Assembly: GCA_947044405.1 (NCBI GenBank)
Contig: CAMRHE010000156.1
Coordinates: 3,163,001-3,227,000 of the forward strand
Reading direction: 5' to 3'
From: Leptodactylus fallax
Taxonomy: Eukaryota; Chordata; Amphibia; Anura; Leptodactylidae
DNA length: 64,000 nucleotides
Each line of letters starts with the position of its first letter. Position 1 is the first letter of the stretch. The translations under genes were made by a program, and so were the position numbers. Shown one piece after another: positions 59,987-64,000 of this stretch. The notes under the pieces are model-generated. The model did no database searches. It had not been told where the DNA came from and worked only from the letters and a program-made list of their open reading frames with translations.

Positions 59987-60195
59987 TATATGCTTATATG
60001 CCCTTGTAACTTAATTTACATTGGAGAAACAACACTTGATTTAAAAACCAGATTAAACCAACATAGATATACTGTACGAAAGAAGCGTATGGACCTTCCA
60101 GTACTGAGACACTTCACTGAACCCCGACACACTGAGCACCAAATGAGATTTAAGATTCTAGACCATGTTCCCCCTGGATGTTGGGGTGGGGATAG

Positions 60196-61043
60196 AATTA
60201 ACGTACATGTACGTGATTGGGTGTGAAGGGGTGTATGGAGAGAGCTCAGGAGCTGAGCTATAATACAGCCGGCTCCCACCGCTAACAGTTGCGATCGGTG
60301 CTGACACCGATCGCAGCTGTTAACACTTTAGATGCCGCAGTCAAACGCGACTGCGGCATCTAAAGTGCGCAGGCGCCATGGGTGTCCCTGTGCTCCAAAA
60401 TGACTGAACTATTAAAATGTTAAATTTTTTATCCCATACGGTGAATGGCGTAGCGGGGGGAAAAAAATCAAATAGCTGTTTTTCAACTTTTTGCCTCCTA
60501 TAAAAAATGGAATAAAAAGTGATCAATCTTTCAGACCTTCCCAAACATGGTATCAATAAAAACGCCATCTTGTCCCGCATAAAAATACACCTTACCCAGC
60601 TCCATGCACATAAATATAAAAAAGTTACAGGTGTCACAATATAGCAACTCAAAAAAAAAAATTTCTATTTTGCAAAGCTTTTAATTTTTTAAAAGGTATC
60701 AAAACATTACAAATACTATACACATTTTGTATCGCCGTGATTACACTGACCTGCAGAGTACAGGTAATATGTAAGTTTTATCACATAGTGAATGCCGTAA
60801 AAATTAAACCCATAACCATAAACCCATTTACAATTCCATCTCATTCTGAATTTTTTTCCAGCATCGCAGTACATTGAACAAGATATTGAATGGTGCCATT
60901 ACAAATTACAATTTGTTTCGCAAACAATAAGCAGCATGTGACTCTGTGAACTAAAAAATGAAAAAGTTATGGCTCTTGGAATGGGGAGGAGGGAAAAACA
61001 AATGCAAAAATGAAAATTGGCTGTGGCATGAAGGGGTTAAGGC
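60196..61043 (+). repeat. Hairpin-rich dispersed repeat, copy 2
   Basis: Starts AATTAACGTACATGTACGTG and ends GGCATGAAGGGGTTAAG. Two stacked hairpins lie at 60283-60324 (TAACAGTTGCGATCGGTG arms) and 60326-60365 (CTTTAGATGCCGCAGTC arms). Shares blocks with 36426-37790. Confidence 0.65.
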
Positions 61044-63079
61044 TCTTAAAAGAAAGAAATTAGAATAGATTTTTTGCTTAGGTACCTTGCACCCAAAGGG
61101 GCTCAATGTTGACTGTAAATTTGGAGCAATATTATAGACATGTGTTCTCTCCTTATCTTCATCTAGGCTCTCTTACTTTAACTCATTAAGTGAGGCTTGG
61201 ATTAACCAGTGACTCCTCTCACATATATGGGGGTCTTTTTATATTAAATAGTATTTTGGATAGATTTATTAATTTTTATTTATTTTTTTTTTCACAGAGA
61301 CACAATATCACTTTAGTAATTGAGAATTAGGATATGGAGCATCTCGGTATGATGGATGAAATCTCCCTCTCTCTACAAAATTTTTTTGTTGAATTTTTTT
61401 TTATAAGAAATATTTTTTATAGTGCATTACATTTATTTTTTTTATTTTTAATAATAAACAGTTTTTTGCATGATATGTGGCAAGATATTTTCATATGGTT
61501 GAGCAGGTCCATTACATGGAATCTTAAGATTCTCATTGAGTAGTCTATGTTCACTTTGGTTTATTTATTTCTTTATTTTATATTTTTTAATTTCTTTATT
61601 TTTTTTATTTAATTTATTTCAGTTTTTTTTATTTTTGACATTATTTTTGACCAATATATGGTTCTAAATATCCTGCATAGGCTGTTGAATACGGGTTAAC
61701 ACTGTGGTCAATTTTTTGGAAGACTCCATAATTGCCTGAAATGCAGTCTGTTGGTGGAGGTCCAGCTCCTTATTGGTCCTGCACCAGTTAAGGTCTGGTT
61801 GATATGAATGCACTATTTTGACGTCTATTTAACTGTAATGTTCTAGTTTTTGAGCAATAAGTTTCTTCTTCTCATTTTGGGCTATTGCCCATATGAAAGA
61901 TGTATCCCTTAGCCGCACGCATTGGGATCTATCATGATATATCATGATTCAATTTGGAGCCACTATAATATTTAATACTAAATTGCTGGTACAATAGAGA
62001 GGAAAGATTACTGCTCATTATTGTGCAGAAATGATCTCATGACTAATAAAGGGATTTTGTAAATATAGGCTGAATTATTTTTTATCATAATAAATGACTA
62101 ACATTTGACATAGTGGTGTCTACTCACATGTATAGAGCAAGCCTTCTTAACTGAGAATTAAAGAAAAAAACATTGAAGATGAGTGTGACCTGTCAGGTAC
62201 CAAACTAATTTCCCAATAATTTAAAATGCAATAATAATAATAATCTCTTGACCTTCTTCAGGTGTATAGTCTTGAAACTACTACAGTATATATTTCAGTT
62301 TTGCAAATTATCAGGTTGTCTTACTGCCTCACAGCTGTAAACTGTGAGGGGATCCAGCATCAAGTGTTTCATTTCCTTGCCACACCATCATGTGGAAAAT
62401 AATTGGTTACATGGTTGCCATGCAATACATGGACATACCAGGTTCTCCAAAGCAAAAGACTTTCTTTGGAGCAATTCTCTGATAAGGCTAGAACATGAAA
62501 GTCCTGCATGAGTTTTCCCCCTTTATAACACACCCTTTCCATTAAAGGGGTTTTCTGTGAATTAAGTAGAGGATATGTCCTGGGCAGAGCAGTCATCATG
62601 AGGTACAAACGTTATTCACTGTACAGTTTTGTCCATACCTGTACAGTTTATATCCAAGTGAAACACAGCTGTATGAAGACATAACAAGTATATGGAAAAT
62701 ATAATTTACTTTTTACCTCATGAAATATGTGTTTAAAGACTGTTCATTTTAATATTTCTGGCCAATATGTAATATACACATCATACTTCTGAATAGAATT
62801 AGAACGGAAAGCATGGCTTATTAAATTATTGATGAAGATGTTTTGTATATCATGATCTTAACTATGTATAGATAATAGGTAAAGATGTGTTAGGCAGCTG
62901 CTGCGCTTACTAATACTTAATTCTGGATATAAATTATTAACTTTCACCATCTGCTTCTCCTTCACATTAAACACATACATCTCATTTAATAAATCTCAGG
63001 ATGAATGAAAACCACCTTCACTATGTATAGATAGAACCATATGTAACATGAAAGGATTAGTTGGTGGCCCTGGCATATA
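61044..63079. other. Unassigned AT-rich sequence
   Basis: T-rich low-complexity runs around 61260-61650. No gene, no repeat partner. Short frames have no signal. Confidence 0.45.

Positions 63080-64000
<921 letters not shown>

Larger units (their letters stand above)
58268..60192 (+). pseudogene. Penelope-like element, GIY-YIG endonuclease fragment split by a Tc1
   Basis: The left part (58268-58357) reads NNDKQYNINFYLTYNSDYV. The right part (59987-60192) reads YMLICPCNLIYIGETTLDL, then KTRLNQHRYTVRKKR, LPVLRHFTEPRHTEHQM and PPGCWGGDR. CPCNLIYIGETT is the GIY-YIG core and the CxC and final GGDR are typical of Penelope-like elements. When the Tc1 and one TA are left out, the frame is continuous across the site. 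The reverse transcriptase is not visible. Beyond 60192 an unrelated repeat begins, so the C-terminus is cut. Confidence 0.85.

Overview
This window looks like intergenic or intronic DNA from a vertebrate, most likely an anuran amphibian. That assignment rests on the mix of repeats: many Tc1-like transposons, L1-type and L2/CR1-type LINEs, a Ty3/Gypsy element, a Penelope-like fragment, TTAA-ended MITEs and hAT-like elements. I recall several of these repeat types from frog genomes, but I could not search a database. I found no host protein-coding gene, rRNA or tRNA. Essentially all protein-like sequence belongs to transposable elements.

Layout. 1-985 is the 5' end of an L1-type LINE on the minus strand. 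986-1788 is a hAT-like repeat with an inverted relative at 25750-26640. 2070-4958 is a Tc1 element whose left terminal repeat is split by a 1.28 kb palindromic module array. From 5400 to about 23835 lies a deep nest: a hAT-like element carrying a 31-bp minisatellite was hit by a Tc1 (5842-23793), that Tc1 by a near-full-length L1 (7118-23476, 17-bp target duplication), and the L1 both by a very young Ty3/Gypsy retrotransposon (8496-17108) and by a second Tc1 family (21374-23366), which itself carries a solo LTR (22300-22721). 24-40 kb holds LINE pieces, further copies of the hairpin/minisatellite element (one complete, 28478-29824, with an 8-bp target duplication), MITEs, a tandem repeat of roughly 345-bp units and long AT-rich stretches. 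40.9-49.3 kb has three more Tc1 elements, one with an intact 339-aa transposase frame (44592-45611), and antisense LINE relics. 50.3-64 kb has LINE fragments, two more minisatellite-element copies, a 5'-truncated L1, a Penelope-like GIY-YIG fragment split by a Tc1, and a decayed Tc1 running to the window end.

Functionally, the Gypsy element (gag, pol with protease, RT, RNase H and integrase, near-identical LTRs) and the Tc1 at 44200-45747 are the copies that look recently active or able to make protein. The other Tc1 copies could only move, if at all, with transposase supplied in trans. The most original signal is the recurring hAT-like element: a GC-rich core flanked by outward-facing splice-donor-like motifs and hairpins, plus a 31-bp tandem array, found at five loci.
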